Origin: a virus
IMG/VR virus record: IMGVR_UViG_3300028393_000035
Location: 1-64,000 of that record
Length of the DNA stretch: 64,000 nt
Reading direction: 5' to 3' (one strand)
Under the pieces are notes generated by a model. That model saw nothing but the letters and a program-made list of their open reading frames with translations. It was not told the origin of the DNA and searched no databases. Shown in pieces: positions 5,267 to 13,430 of the stretch. The position numbers were made by a program, and so were the translations under genes. Position 1 is the stretch's first letter. The number at the start of each line of letters is the position of its first letter.

Positions 5267-8188
5267 TTAGGTTCGTCCTTCTAGGGCAAGTAGTCCAGTA
5301 GCATACCCAAATCCGCCATTTCCATAAATAACGTCCGATTGCCTAGGATTAAAGTTATACAAACAACTTACATAATTTGTCGCACTTAACGCAATATTTA
5401 TTGGGTTAGATGGCGTGACGCTAATTGTGACTGTATTGCCATTTTTTGCAGTAATAATTGCACCCTTAGATGGAAAATTAGAAATCGTTCCATTTGCAAA
5501 AATATTAGAATTTACAGTCCACGTTGAAGGTATTCCCGCACTAAAAGTAAGCACATTTCCAGAACTTGTTAAAGTACCAGTTTTAATATCCGTATTTGAT
5601 GTTTTAGATTTAGAATTATAATAATAAATTAAACCTCTTGCATTTTCAACGCCCGGATTTAATCCATTTGTATAATCGGTTGCCCATTTGTAATACATTA
5701 CTTGGTCAATTGTCCAATTTTTAGTGTAAGAATATTTGTATTTATCTGTGACTAATTCAACGTAACTTTTAGAATATTTTTTAGTTAATGAATCGTAAAT
5801 TGGTGCTGCTTGTACGAACGGACCAACATATTGATTTTGACGAGTTTCGGTTGAATCAGCAGGACTTCCATGTTCGCTAATAATATAATTTGGAAAATTT
5901 TGTATTTCTGGTATTGTATTTCCAGACGCATTAATTAATTTAAAATAATTAGGTTCAATAATATCTGGAAGTAAAGTTCTTGTAATATTTGAAATCATGC
6001 GATAAGAATCGCTTGGATCTGTATTTTTTGCAGTTCTATATGTATTGCCTGAAAATTTATCAAATTTATTTTTACCATTTCCAAATTTAGGTTCAAAAAT
6101 AGCCTGATACGGCGAATTTTTTCCAATTGATTCGGTATTAGCATAAGTAGGAGCAATATAATTTGCGTCTGTGCCCTCGGCCATAGCTCCTAAAACAATT
6201 TTTGCTTTTGAATCAATTGAATGAGCCTCTAATTTAATTTTTTCAACAAGATCAATTACAGAAGGTGCCCAAGTGTAACCTTTATCAAGCAAAGTTTGCG
6301 TTTTAGTTGTTATCCTACATATATCAAAAATTTTATTAGTTACTGTTGACAAAGAAGGAAGGTCGCTCTTTTTGTCCCTATGCATCACAATTAATTCAGA
6401 ACTGCTAATAAATTTAATTTTATAAGCTCCTGAAAATCCGGAAACGTTTCCATTTTCTCCAATGCTAATTTCATCTCCTACATTGTATTTAGTAAAATAA
6501 CTTGCCAAATTTTTAAGTCCAGTAAATTTATAGCAAATTTGTCCGCTTGATGTATAAACTGTTGCATTTCCTGCTTCACCTATTTTTGTAACGCCGCTTA
6601 TTACCGTTTCATTTTTTCTGTGCTGAGGCCAGTTTGTTGCCATGTCTTCAGCTATAAAACAAAAACTGCGATTGATATCTTTAATATACGCAAAAATAGC
6701 ATTAGAATTATTTTGCAAATTAAATTCGTTATAAATTTGCCAATTAATAATTTTTGGATATTTTAATTTAATAGATATTGGTGTTCCGGAATATGTAGTT
6801 GTAATTGTGTTAGTAAGCGTAATATTTTTGCCGTTAATTGAAGAGACTCGGGTGTTTGGCAAAATATTAAATAAATTTTGATTTGTTTGAGCGGTTACTT
6901 CTTCAACAGTCATTCCAACAACTATGTTGGCAGCATCATTTACAGTTATAACATTAGTTACATCCGATGTTGTCCAAGATGCCGTTCTTGACAACGAATA
7001 ATTTCCTTCCCAAATTGCATCATTCCAAAAATTTCCGTTATTACCATATTTGTTTAATACAGCATTTGCAAAAGTGACAAAATTATTATAATTTTTTGGA
7101 ACAGTTCCGCCTTTGCGTTTAACATGTATTAAAAATATATTAAAATCATTTAAAGTTTCAAAAACAAATTGATCTGAAATTTGTCCCGGTGCCCCCGGTG
7201 TTCCGGTATTACTATATAATTTTTTATTAGTTGTTAATCCTTGATAATTGTTTTCATAAAATTGATTAATACCTGCGGTCATATTCAAAGACTGTGTTGG
7301 AGCAGCGTAGCTTCCAATATTTGCAGTTAAAGATTTATCAAATGTAATTGTATAAGCATTTGTACCCTTAGTTACATTCATAACTTTTGTTCCAGATTGA
7401 AAACCAGTTCCTGACAATATCATTCCCGTTTGAATCATAAATGCACGATTCATGTCTTCTACAACAACAGTTTTTGAATTATTATATCCGTTAGCTGTAA
7501 CTCGGACGCCTTGATATGGTAAGTATGAACCCGATTCAGAAGAATCTCTTGTTGAAAATGGGTTAGACAAATCTAGCCTATAATCATAGTCAACTTCCCA
7601 TGATGGAGGACCGCTTAATCGTGGCATTAACATAATGCCATTTTTGCTTGCCATATAAATAAACGCATCTAAATTATATTTAGAATTTGACCCCGCCGTT
7701 GTCCATGAATAAGTGTGACTTGTTCCAGATGGTTGAACCTTTTCAATAGCGTCCCAAGGCAACGAGAATCTTAAAGATTCAACTCCACTGGCTGCCATAG
7801 ATTCAATCTGGTATTCAACACTAAATGGATTTGTGTAAAAATTAACATACCCTCCGTCAATATCATTTGCTAAAGGCGAAGAAATTGTAATTCCATTTGC
7901 ATTGCCAGAAACTGTTATTGAATTTACTTTTGTTGGTATTGTAGAACTATCGACTGGAAGAATGTTAACTCCGGAAACATACTGACCAACTTTTACTCCT
8001 AATGAGGCCGGAGTACCTGATAGCGTCAGAGTAGTTGAACCTTTTAAACCAGTAACCCTAATTGATATCTTGACACCACCATTGTCAGTAGCATACAAAG
8101 AAAATCCATCATCAATATAGTTGGGAACTCCGCCTGACAAGACGTTGATATTGTTTCCTGCTGTTCCGTATGGTATTAATCTTGGCAT
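5267..8188 (-). CDS. Tail-associated glycoside hydrolase (clan GH-A-like TIM barrel)
   Basis: A 973-residue protein. From about residue 125 it reads like a clan-A glycosidase: 'SGVESLRFSLPWDAIE', 'YNLDAFIYMASKNGIMLMPRL', then 'NWQIYNEFN' with putative acid/base E488 and 'IISEHGSPAD' with putative nucleophile E772. The spacing between the two glutamates (284 residues) is large and implies an insertion. Inserted and flanking beta repeats of the form 'vGmxVxGxni...tkVxsI...itis' occur about four times (near residues 60, 250, 430 and 900). It probably degrades a host surface glycan during adsorption. The start overlaps the previous stop by one base (TAATG). The exact GH family cannot be named by eye. 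Confidence 0.65.
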   Translation of the reverse strand: MPRLIPYGTAGNNINVLSGGVPNYIDDGFSLYATDNGGVKISIRVTGLKGSTTLTLSGTPASLGVKVGQYVSGVNILPVDSSTIPTKVNSITVSGNANGITISSPLANDIDGGYVNFYTNPFSVEYQIESMAASGVESLRFSLPWDAIEKVQPSGTSHTYSWTTAGSNSKYNLDAFIYMASKNGIMLMPRLSGPPSWEVDYDYRLDLSNPFSTRDSSESGSYLPYQGVRVTANGYNNSKTVVVEDMNRAFMIQTGMILSGTGFQSGTKVMNVTKGTNAYTITFDKSLTANIGSYAAPTQSLNMTAGINQFYENNYQGLTTNKKLYSNTGTPGAPGQISDQFVFETLNDFNIFLIHVKRKGGTVPKNYNNFVTFANAVLNKYGNNGNFWNDAIWEGNYSLSRTASWTTSDVTNVITVNDAANIVVGMTVEEVTAQTNQNLFNILPNTRVSSINGKNITLTNTITTTYSGTPISIKLKYPKIINWQIYNEFNLQNNSNAIFAYIKDINRSFCFIAEDMATNWPQHRKNETVISGVTKIGEAGNATVYTSSGQICYKFTGLKNLASYFTKYNVGDEISIGENGNVSGFSGAYKIKFISSSELIVMHRDKKSDLPSLSTVTNKIFDICRITTKTQTLLDKGYTWAPSVIDLVEKIKLEAHSIDSKAKIVLGAMAEGTDANYIAPTYANTESIGKNSPYQAIFEPKFGNGKNKFDKFSGNTYRTAKNTDPSDSYRMISNITRTLLPDIIEPNYFKLINASGNTIPEIQNFPNYIISEHGSPADSTETRQNQYVGPFVQAAPIYDSLTKKYSKSYVELVTDKYKYSYTKNWTIDQVMYYKWATDYTNGLNPGVENARGLIYYYNSKSKTSNTDIKTGTLTSSGNVLTFSAGIPSTWTVNSNIFANGTISNFPSKGAIITAKNGNTVTISVTPSNPINIALSATNYVSCLYNFNPRQSDVIYGNGGFGYATGLLALEGRT

Positions 8189-8571
8189 TAATTATTATTT
8201 TTAATATATTGATGAACTTCTTTAGACAATTGATGAATCTCATTAGACATATTTATTAATTTTTGAAGTTCAATTGCTTGCAAACCAATAAGTTGATTTG
8301 TGTTTTGATCTGTCTCAAGATCAATTTGATCTCTTTTGCGATCTAGCGCCGCAATTTGCTCTCTATGTTCTTCGGCCCTTCTAGTAGCCATACCAACAAG
8401 AAGAGAAACAAAAACAGCTTCCATAGAAATAAAATCTAAAAATAGATGGTGATCGCCACCTTCAGAAAACCAAGCCGTTGCATATATTGCAACATGTAAC
8501 ATAAAACTTTGCCATGTAAAAATAAGTTTAGAAAAACAAACTGCAAAATTGTCCATTATTTTAGAAATCAT
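8188..8571 (-). CDS. DUF1003-like membrane protein
   Basis: A 127-residue protein with two hydrophobic segments (about 12-35 and 45-62) followed by a polar helical region. The phrase 'FLDFISMEAVFVSLLVGMATRRAEEHREQIAALDRKRDQ' resembles the DUF1003 pattern, in which a second membrane span leads into a charged helix. In phages such proteins are of unknown role. A holin-like or envelope function is possible. It lies between tRNA-Tyr and the glycosidase, whose start codon overlaps its stop. An alternative start is the ATG at 8556; neither has a strong ribosome site. Confidence 0.5.
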   Translation of the reverse strand: MISKIMDNFAVCFSKLIFTWQSFMLHVAIYATAWFSEGGDHHLFLDFISMEAVFVSLLVGMATRRAEEHREQIAALDRKRDQIDLETDQNTNQLIGLQAIELQKLINMSNEIHQLSKEVHQYIKNNN

Positions 8572-8603
8572 CTTATATATTATAAGTTTGATTTATCTAA
8601 AAG

Positions 8604-8685
8604 TGGTGGGAGAAGGATTCGAACCTTCGAAGTCTGAGACAGCGGATTTACAGTCCGCCCCGTTTGGCCGCTTCGGTATCCCACC
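8604..8685 (-). tRNA. tRNA-Tyr(GTA)
   Basis: An 82-nt class II tRNA. Acceptor GGTGGGA pairs with TCCCACC, discriminator A. Anticodon stem GCGGA/TCCGC with loop CTGTAAA, anticodon GTA. It has a long variable arm and a T arm GAAGG-TTCGAAT-CCTTC. It lies 29 bases downstream of tRNA-Arg on the same transcript. Confidence 0.95.
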
Positions 8686-8714
8686 ATAGTCTGCATAAAT
8701 TGTAAATGTACTAG

Positions 8715-8787
8715 CACCCCCGGCAGGATTCGAACCTGCGACAAACTGGATAGAAGCCAGATACTCTGTCCACTGAGCTACGGAGGC
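8715..8787 (-). tRNA. tRNA-Arg(TCT)
   Basis: A 73-nt cloverleaf. Acceptor GCCTCCG pairs with CGGGGGT (two G-U pairs), discriminator G. Anticodon loop CTTCTAT reads TCT (codon AGA, common in AT-rich genes). The T arm is GCAGG-TTCGAAT-CCTGC. A promoter immediately upstream would start transcription exactly at the first base of the tRNA. Confidence 0.92.
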
Positions 8788-8793
8788 CTTGAC

Positions 8794-8822
8794 AGTATAG
8801 CAAAACAAGAAAGGCTCCGCAA
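8794..8822 (-). promoter_or_regulatory. Promoter of the tRNA-Arg/Tyr unit
   Basis: Minus strand: -35 TTGCGG (8822-8817), 17-base spacer, -10 TATACT (8799-8794), then 6 bases to G1 of tRNA-Arg at 8787. The -35 lies in the loop and 3' arm of the terminator hairpin at 8810-8832. Confidence 0.7.
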
Positions 8823-8832
8823 GGGAGCCTTT
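8810..8832 (-). terminator. Terminator of the ribonucleotide reductase gene
   Basis: A 9-bp stem AAAGGCTCC / GGAGCCTTT with a 5-base loop. On the minus strand it is followed by a T-rich stretch (CTTGTTTTG). It lies 33 bases after the ribonucleotide reductase stop codon. Confidence 0.8.
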
Positions 8833-8864
8833 CCATACTTCTTGTCTATATAATTAGACTAAGC

Positions 8865-10544
8865 TTAAATGCCGCAGGCCCCTCCCACACATTTGGCTTC
8901 ATCTTCCTCGTATACGACGCCAACCTTATCTTTAGCCTCTTCATAAGTGGAGATGGTAAAGGGTTGTCCGCCTCTTGACCCGTCAGGGTAACAAGTGATT
9001 CCACGCAATTGCGGTAGGTAGCCATACAGAAGATCTGCAAAATCAGCAACCTCTGTTGGGTCTGTGATTGGGTACGGAAGATTAATTGTTGAAGAAATGC
9101 CGTGATCGACATACTGCTGCATCCATGCCTGCATTGCGATCCTGCGCTCAACATCAAATGCAAGGGTATACGCATCCTCAATAGCTTCTGGGTCAACGCC
9201 CTCATCAATAAGGCGCTTGGCAGTAGGATCAATTACATACTGATAATTGACAATATCTTCTCCATTTGCCTGAGCTTCCTTGTAACGCCTCTTAAAGGCC
9301 ACACAGAAAATAGGTTCAACACCAGTGGTAGTTTCAGCAATGATACCGATTGTGCCAGTAGGAGCAATTGCACGGGTCTTAACAGGAGTATTAAGACTAT
9401 GCTTAGAAGCCCAATCGCTAGCAAAACGAGTTGATTGAGTGTAAACATCAAGCCAATCACCAAGTTCTGCGTCAGGAGCATACTTTTTGCCATTCTTAAG
9501 AAGCCATTCATGAACACCCATAACGCCTAGACCAAGACGACGATTCTTTGCACGAACTTCCTTAACCTTGTCATATGGAAGGTGCGAATAAACGGTTCCA
9601 GCAAGAAGGAACAAAGTGCCATACTTAACTACTTCGCGCATTTCATCAATATCAGTAATGCGAGCAAGGTTAATTGAACCAAGATTGCAAATATCTGAAT
9701 CGTCGCGTGAAGTTACCTCGCAGCAAGCGTTCCTGAGTGTTTCACCAGCGTTCTCACCAATGTCTACACTGAATCCGGGTTCAGCAGTCTTAACCATGTA
9801 CTGAACGCCAAGATGATAAATGTGATGAGCAAGCTTATGCTTCTCATGATTAGAATCCTCATAAGCCGCAAAGAATTCATCATCAAGAAGAATTGACACA
9901 TTGGTAAATTCCATATCTGCTGGGAAGTTAAAATCAACAGCCTTGATGTCTCTTACTTCCTGCCTCCAATCCTTAATACGAATAAACTCTTCACAGTCCG
10001 GATGTGACCAATTAAGGCCAGCCCAAATAGCTGAACGACGGGCGCCACCCTGCATTACACCGCGACCAATTTCATTAACCATCTTCATAAGAGGAATAGG
10101 GCCAGAAGCAACACCGCCAGTTCTCTTAATAGGAGTATTTGATGGACGAATATCGCTGTAATCAACACCAATACCAGCACCAGTCTGTAGTGCCATAGCT
10201 GACTTAGCTAGAAGATCAGCCCAACCCTCCCTTGAATCCTCTGCCTTAAGCAAAAGGCAATTCTGAGTCTGATGAAGATCTCTACCGGAAGCATAAAGAT
10301 AACGACCACCGGGAAGAAACTTACGATCTTTTACAAAATTATAAAGTTTGTCAAATTCTTCACTATCAGTTGAATAACCAAGAGCGCCAAGAACATTCTC
10401 AACTACACGATAGGCAGTATCAGACCAATCTTCGGTTACATTACCATTTTCATCTTTCCAAGCATACTTGGATTCATAGATAGTTTGAGCAAATTCACTC
10501 ATCTCAGTAGATGAAACATTACTACTTTCTTTTACTAAATTCAT
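8865..10544 (-). CDS. nrdJ: Class II (adenosylcobalamin-dependent) ribonucleotide reductase
   Basis: A 559-residue reductase that makes deoxyribonucleotides for phage DNA synthesis. The class II catalytic signature 'NACCE' followed by 'DICNLGSINLARI' is present, as is 'RAIAPTGTIGIIAETTTGVEP'. The first active-site cysteine is in 'QNCLLLKAE', and the redox pair is at the extreme C-terminus ('KCVGGACGI'). There is no radical-tyrosine subunit or activase nearby, consistent with class II, which needs B12 and no oxygen. The protein is shorter than cellular class II enzymes and lacks an N-terminal ATP cone. The start has an AAAGGA ribosome site. A ~340-base structured region lies upstream (10545-10890) and a terminator downstream. 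Confidence 0.92.
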   Translation of the reverse strand: MNLVKESSNVSSTEMSEFAQTIYESKYAWKDENGNVTEDWSDTAYRVVENVLGALGYSTDSEEFDKLYNFVKDRKFLPGGRYLYASGRDLHQTQNCLLLKAEDSREGWADLLAKSAMALQTGAGIGVDYSDIRPSNTPIKRTGGVASGPIPLMKMVNEIGRGVMQGGARRSAIWAGLNWSHPDCEEFIRIKDWRQEVRDIKAVDFNFPADMEFTNVSILLDDEFFAAYEDSNHEKHKLAHHIYHLGVQYMVKTAEPGFSVDIGENAGETLRNACCEVTSRDDSDICNLGSINLARITDIDEMREVVKYGTLFLLAGTVYSHLPYDKVKEVRAKNRRLGLGVMGVHEWLLKNGKKYAPDAELGDWLDVYTQSTRFASDWASKHSLNTPVKTRAIAPTGTIGIIAETTTGVEPIFCVAFKRRYKEAQANGEDIVNYQYVIDPTAKRLIDEGVDPEAIEDAYTLAFDVERRIAMQAWMQQYVDHGISSTINLPYPITDPTEVADFADLLYGYLPQLRGITCYPDGSRGGQPFTISTYEEAKDKVGVVYEEDEAKCVGGACGI

Positions 10545-10890
10545 AACTTTTCCTTTTTAAGTTTTTATTTGGTAGTGATTATATTCTTTGTTTATTGTTT
10601 GTCTTTAGTGGAAGCTTGAGTTAATACTATTAATCAATATAACCCCTGTTGTAGCCCTTCATCACAAGATGACACCGCCTCCCTGCTATCTACAATGTAG
10701 CAGATAGCAACACCTACCCATCTGACGGGTTAAGTGACGTTTGGCAAAATGTCGAGCTATTGGCTCTTTATTTTCAACGCCCGCTTCTCAGCGATGACGA
10801 GGATAACACACAAAAATAATAATTGCAAGCCAAGTTGATATAAAAACTAAATTCTTTGCAAAACAATGTTGAATGTGCTAAATTACTCAC
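10545..10890. promoter_or_regulatory. Divergent control region with multiple hairpins; candidate RNA leader of nrdJ
   Basis: No gene is credible in this 346-base stretch between the divergent nrdJ and replication operons. Inverted repeats visible are TTAATA-C-TATTAA (10621-10633), TCATC-ACAA-GATGA (about 10660-10674), GCTATCT-N10-AGATAGC (about 10683-10707) and an ACCC/GGGT stem near 10716-10731. If transcribed leftward these give a row of hairpins ahead of nrdJ. The plus-strand promoter for the replication operon occupies the right end. No complete cobalamin riboswitch consensus is recognisable by eye. Confidence 0.45.
10856..10884 (+). promoter_or_regulatory. Promoter of the replication operon (leaderless)
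   Basis: -35 TTGCAA (10856-10861), 17-base spacer, -10 TAAATT (10879-10884), then 6 bases to the ATG at 10891. There is no ribosome site. The spacing from -10 to ATG is the same as at the deaminase gene. Confidence 0.65.
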
Positions 10891-11196
10891 ATGGAAATCA
10901 AACCTTATCAAATTTGCGTATCCGCAGATGGCTGGTATCCCATTCGAATTGAGTCCAGCAATCAAGATCAATATTACACTGTCATGGTGTCTCCTTGGGG
11001 GGAACAGAATGATCACATTTGCGAATGCGCAGGATATACATATCGCGGTTCATGCCGCCATCAAGAAGCGGCTCAACGATATCGATGCGCTTGGAAAGAA
11101 AACGAGTCAGACGTAAAACAAACGGAAGATAAAAGAGAGGAAATGATTTGTCCTAGATGTGGTGGACCCACTAAATGGGCAATTGAGGTAAAATGA
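10891..11196 (+). CDS. SWIM zinc-finger protein
   Basis: A 101-residue protein with a SWIM-type zinc motif, C44-E-C46-x8-C55-R-H57, and a further C87-P-R-C90 zinc knuckle near the C-terminus. SWIM domains bind DNA or protein. A small phage protein of this type at the head of a replication operon may be a regulator. The N-terminal 40 residues form a probable beta sheet before the motif. The start follows a promoter by 6 bases with no ribosome site, so the mRNA appears leaderless. The stop overlaps the next start by four bases (ATGA). Exact role unknown. Confidence 0.65.
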   Translation: MEIKPYQICVSADGWYPIRIESSNQDQYYTVMVSPWGEQNDHICECAGYTYRGSCRHQEAAQRYRCAWKENESDVKQTEDKREEMICPRCGGPTKWAIEVK

Positions 11197-11738
11197 ACGA
11201 AGAACTTATTAATATAACTAGCGAACTTGGCGCTTCTTACAAAGAGGCCAAGAAGTGGGATAAATCAAAGAACGAGTGCAGAAAGAAGTTTTTTGAAATT
11301 GCTGAACAGCAGCATGGCACTTTGGCAGAAAAGATTGTCGCTGTTTCAGCAGCAAGTTTGGGCGATGCTATTTCACAAGCTGAAAAGTTGCATCCATCTT
11401 GGACTCCTCTTTCGGCAACAGAGACCGATAATGGATTTGATGTTAGAATTAGAGAAAACCCTGCATTTATGCCTTTTACTTTTGTAAACGATGAAGATGG
11501 CATGGTTTATCAAAAGCAGGTTGTTTCTGGACCCGTCATGTTTGATGACGAACGCTTTGAAAAAGATCACCCAACGCTTTATTATGTGGTGACTCATGTG
11601 CCAGAACCAAAGCGCGAACTTAGACCTTTAGAAGATCTTTCAGATGAGCAAATTGCTATCATTCAAGATTATATCTACGAAGGTAAGCCAGTTATTAAAC
11701 TTGCCGCCCCTAGAAAAGCTAAGGAAGACGAGATTTAA
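11193..11738 (+). CDS. Hypothetical 181-aa protein
   Basis: A soluble acidic protein of unknown function, coupled to the SWIM gene by an ATGA overlap and abutting the next gene. The N-terminal ~70 residues look helical with many Lys/Glu ('SYKEAKKWDKSKNECRKKFF'). The middle looks like beta sheet ('FTFVNDEDGMVYQKQVVSG'), and a 'LEDLSDEQIAIIQDYIY' helix is near the end. No catalytic motif is apparent. Its place in the replication operon suggests an early DNA-metabolism accessory role. Confidence 0.6.
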   Translation: MNEELINITSELGASYKEAKKWDKSKNECRKKFFEIAEQQHGTLAEKIVAVSAASLGDAISQAEKLHPSWTPLSATETDNGFDVRIRENPAFMPFTFVNDEDGMVYQKQVVSGPVMFDDERFEKDHPTLYYVVTHVPEPKRELRPLEDLSDEQIAIIQDYIYEGKPVIKLAAPRKAKEDEI

Positions 11739-11999
11739 ATGACAGGTAAATTTTCTTTCACCATTACAGACCTTGCTCGTTTTTTGGGTAAATCGTCTGT
11801 TACATTGAGAGGCTGGGAAAGAAAAGGTCTTTTTGATTTTCCCAGAGATCCAAGTGGTGATCGTAAATTTACTACTACTGATATTAGAGATGCGGCTCGC
11901 AAGGCAAGAGAATTAAAACGCATTTCTAATCAAAGGTTGCAATACATAGAGGCGTCTGTTACGATGCTTGAACTTATCGAAAGAGAGAATAATAAATGA
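11739..11999 (+). CDS. MerR-like helix-turn-helix DNA-binding protein
   Basis: An 86-residue protein with a winged-helix/MerR-type head: 'TITDLARFLGKSSVTLRGWERKGLF' followed by 'DPSGDRKFTTTDIRDAARKAREL' and a C-terminal helix that could mediate dimerisation. Such small proteins act as transcription regulators or as excisionase/TorI-like DNA-bending proteins. There is no integrase in the window, which favours a regulator. It starts directly after the previous stop and overlaps the next gene by four bases. Confidence 0.7.
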   Translation: MTGKFSFTITDLARFLGKSSVTLRGWERKGLFDFPRDPSGDRKFTTTDIRDAARKARELKRISNQRLQYIEASVTMLELIERENNK

Positions 12000-12649
12000 G
12001 AATAGGATTAATTGGCGTACCCGGTTCTGGCAAGACATTCCTTGCAGAATCATTAAAATCTGCATTTGAAAAAATTAATAACGAAGAACATTTGCCAGTT
12101 GCAATTGTAGATGGGTATGTAGAAGAATTACAAGATGAAGTTGATTTAGCTCTCAGTTGGATGGGAACGTATATTGGCAATTCACACATTGCTTTAAAAC
12201 GAGAAAGCAAAGAAAGAATTGCCGCAAAAGATCACAATGTTGTTATTAGTTGCGGAACTTTGTTTGAAACTTCATCATATACTGTTCAATATATGGATAG
12301 TCAATACCAGTTTATAGAAGATGATAATCAAGAAGCAAAATACGATTTTGTTTTAAAAATAGAAGCAATTACAAGATTTTTAGCCTGCTTATATGCGGAC
12401 ACTTTAAATTACGATTACATTTTTTATCTACCACCAGTTGAAGAGATTGAAGATGTGCGAATTAAAGAATTAGAGAAAAATTTGCAAGCGGCTTTTACCG
12501 GATTTAACCTATACCCGGTAACTAAGCTTTTTGTAGAGGGTGCTAATATGTTGGAAGTTACTGAAAATCGTGTCAAGGCTGTATTAAACGAGGTATTAAA
12601 TGCAAATAACATTAAGGAACAAGACGTACAACCTGAAGAATCTAACTGA
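11996..12649 (+). CDS. P-loop NTPase / nucleotide-kinase-like protein
   Basis: A 217-residue protein that begins directly with a beta strand and Walker A motif 'GVPGSGKT' (residues 7-14), as in small kinases and AAA_28/NadR-like NTPases. A 'DHNVVISCGTLFE' strand and 'YDYIFYLPPVEEI' strand fit the P-loop core. The C-terminal segment 'GANMLEVTENRVKAVLNEVL' resembles the LID/C-terminal helix region of deoxynucleotide or nicotinamide riboside kinases. Substrate unknown. The last 50 bases overlap the start of the loader gene, which is coupled. Confidence 0.6.
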   Translation: MRIGLIGVPGSGKTFLAESLKSAFEKINNEEHLPVAIVDGYVEELQDEVDLALSWMGTYIGNSHIALKRESKERIAAKDHNVVISCGTLFETSSYTVQYMDSQYQFIEDDNQEAKYDFVLKIEAITRFLACLYADTLNYDYIFYLPPVEEIEDVRIKELEKNLQAAFTGFNLYPVTKLFVEGANMLEVTENRVKAVLNEVLNANNIKEQDVQPEESN

Positions 12650-13430
12650 TCAAGAGTATAATTTGGCTATCAAGCTTGCAAAAAGCAAGCAACCATTAGA
12701 TCAGTGTCCAACTTGTGATTCTAAAATGGAGGCTATTCCCGGCTCCGGTGGAGTCAGAGAACGAGTTAATGGAAAGTACCGTTACATGGGAGAAGAGTAT
12801 CCATGTGAATGTGATGCTCAAATTGCTCTTAGAGCTAGGTACTTAGTAGCAAACATTGGTGAACAGTACCAACGTTTGTCATGGGACGAATGGGACGGTT
12901 GCGAAGATACTAGGAATGTAGTTGATACATATCTTGGTAGCTGGGAAAAGTTTTTTAAGCAGGGAATTGGTATTGAGTTTTACAGCTCCGCACTTGGAAC
13001 GGGTAAAACTTTTGCATCTACTCACATTGGTAAAGAGTTGATTAAAAAGGGTCAATCTGTTTATTTTATTCCGTTTATTGAAATGGTTGCAGCGTTTGAT
13101 AGACAGGATTCTGATTACATTGCAGGCAAAATTAGAGAATCAGGATTTGTAATCCTTGACGAAGTAACACCTCCAAATTCAGAGGCACAAAGGGCGTTTT
13201 TCTCAGTTCAGCTAGAAGCCCTTATTCGTCATCGAACAAATAATAACCTTCCTACAATAATGACAACGAATATGAGTCAAGAGATGCTAAACTCATCTTA
13301 CCCGCGCATTTATTCGCTGTTGTCTGCAAAGCAGATTAGGCAGGAAGTGAAGGGAACCGATAGGCGAGAGTTTATCGGAGTACAGGAAATGGAAATTATT
13401 GCAAACGGAGAAACGAGACCTATCACATGA
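12600..13430 (+). CDS. DnaC/IstB-like helicase loader ATPase with zinc motif
   Basis: A 276-residue AAA+ protein. Residues ~36-71 carry a CPTC...CEC zinc motif (C36, C39, C69, C71), followed by an ATPase core with Walker A 'LGTGKT' (132-137), Walker B 'FVILDEV' and sensor 'TIMTTN'. This domain order matches DnaC-type loaders that place the replicative helicase on DNA. The helicase gene follows directly (4-base overlap), which supports the assignment. The start has a GAGGT site and lies within the preceding gene, a 50-base overlap. Some phage members serve as general DnaA/DnaC-like ATPases. Confidence 0.78.
   Translation: MQITLRNKTYNLKNLTDQEYNLAIKLAKSKQPLDQCPTCDSKMEAIPGSGGVRERVNGKYRYMGEEYPCECDAQIALRARYLVANIGEQYQRLSWDEWDGCEDTRNVVDTYLGSWEKFFKQGIGIEFYSSALGTGKTFASTHIGKELIKKGQSVYFIPFIEMVAAFDRQDSDYIAGKIRESGFVILDEVTPPNSEAQRAFFSVQLEALIRHRTNNNLPTIMTTNMSQEMLNSSYPRIYSLLSAKQIRQEVKGTDRREFIGVQEMEIIANGETRPIT

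Noticed and set aside
8593-8808. 71-codon open frame on the minus strand
   Set aside because: It runs straight across tRNA-Tyr and tRNA-Arg and has no protein-like composition or ribosome site.
10640-10780. Cobalamin riboswitch
   Set aside because: Hairpins are present, but the conserved B12-box (GCCACTG-like) and the GGAGACCTGCC-like core were not found by eye. Kept only as an unspecified structured leader.
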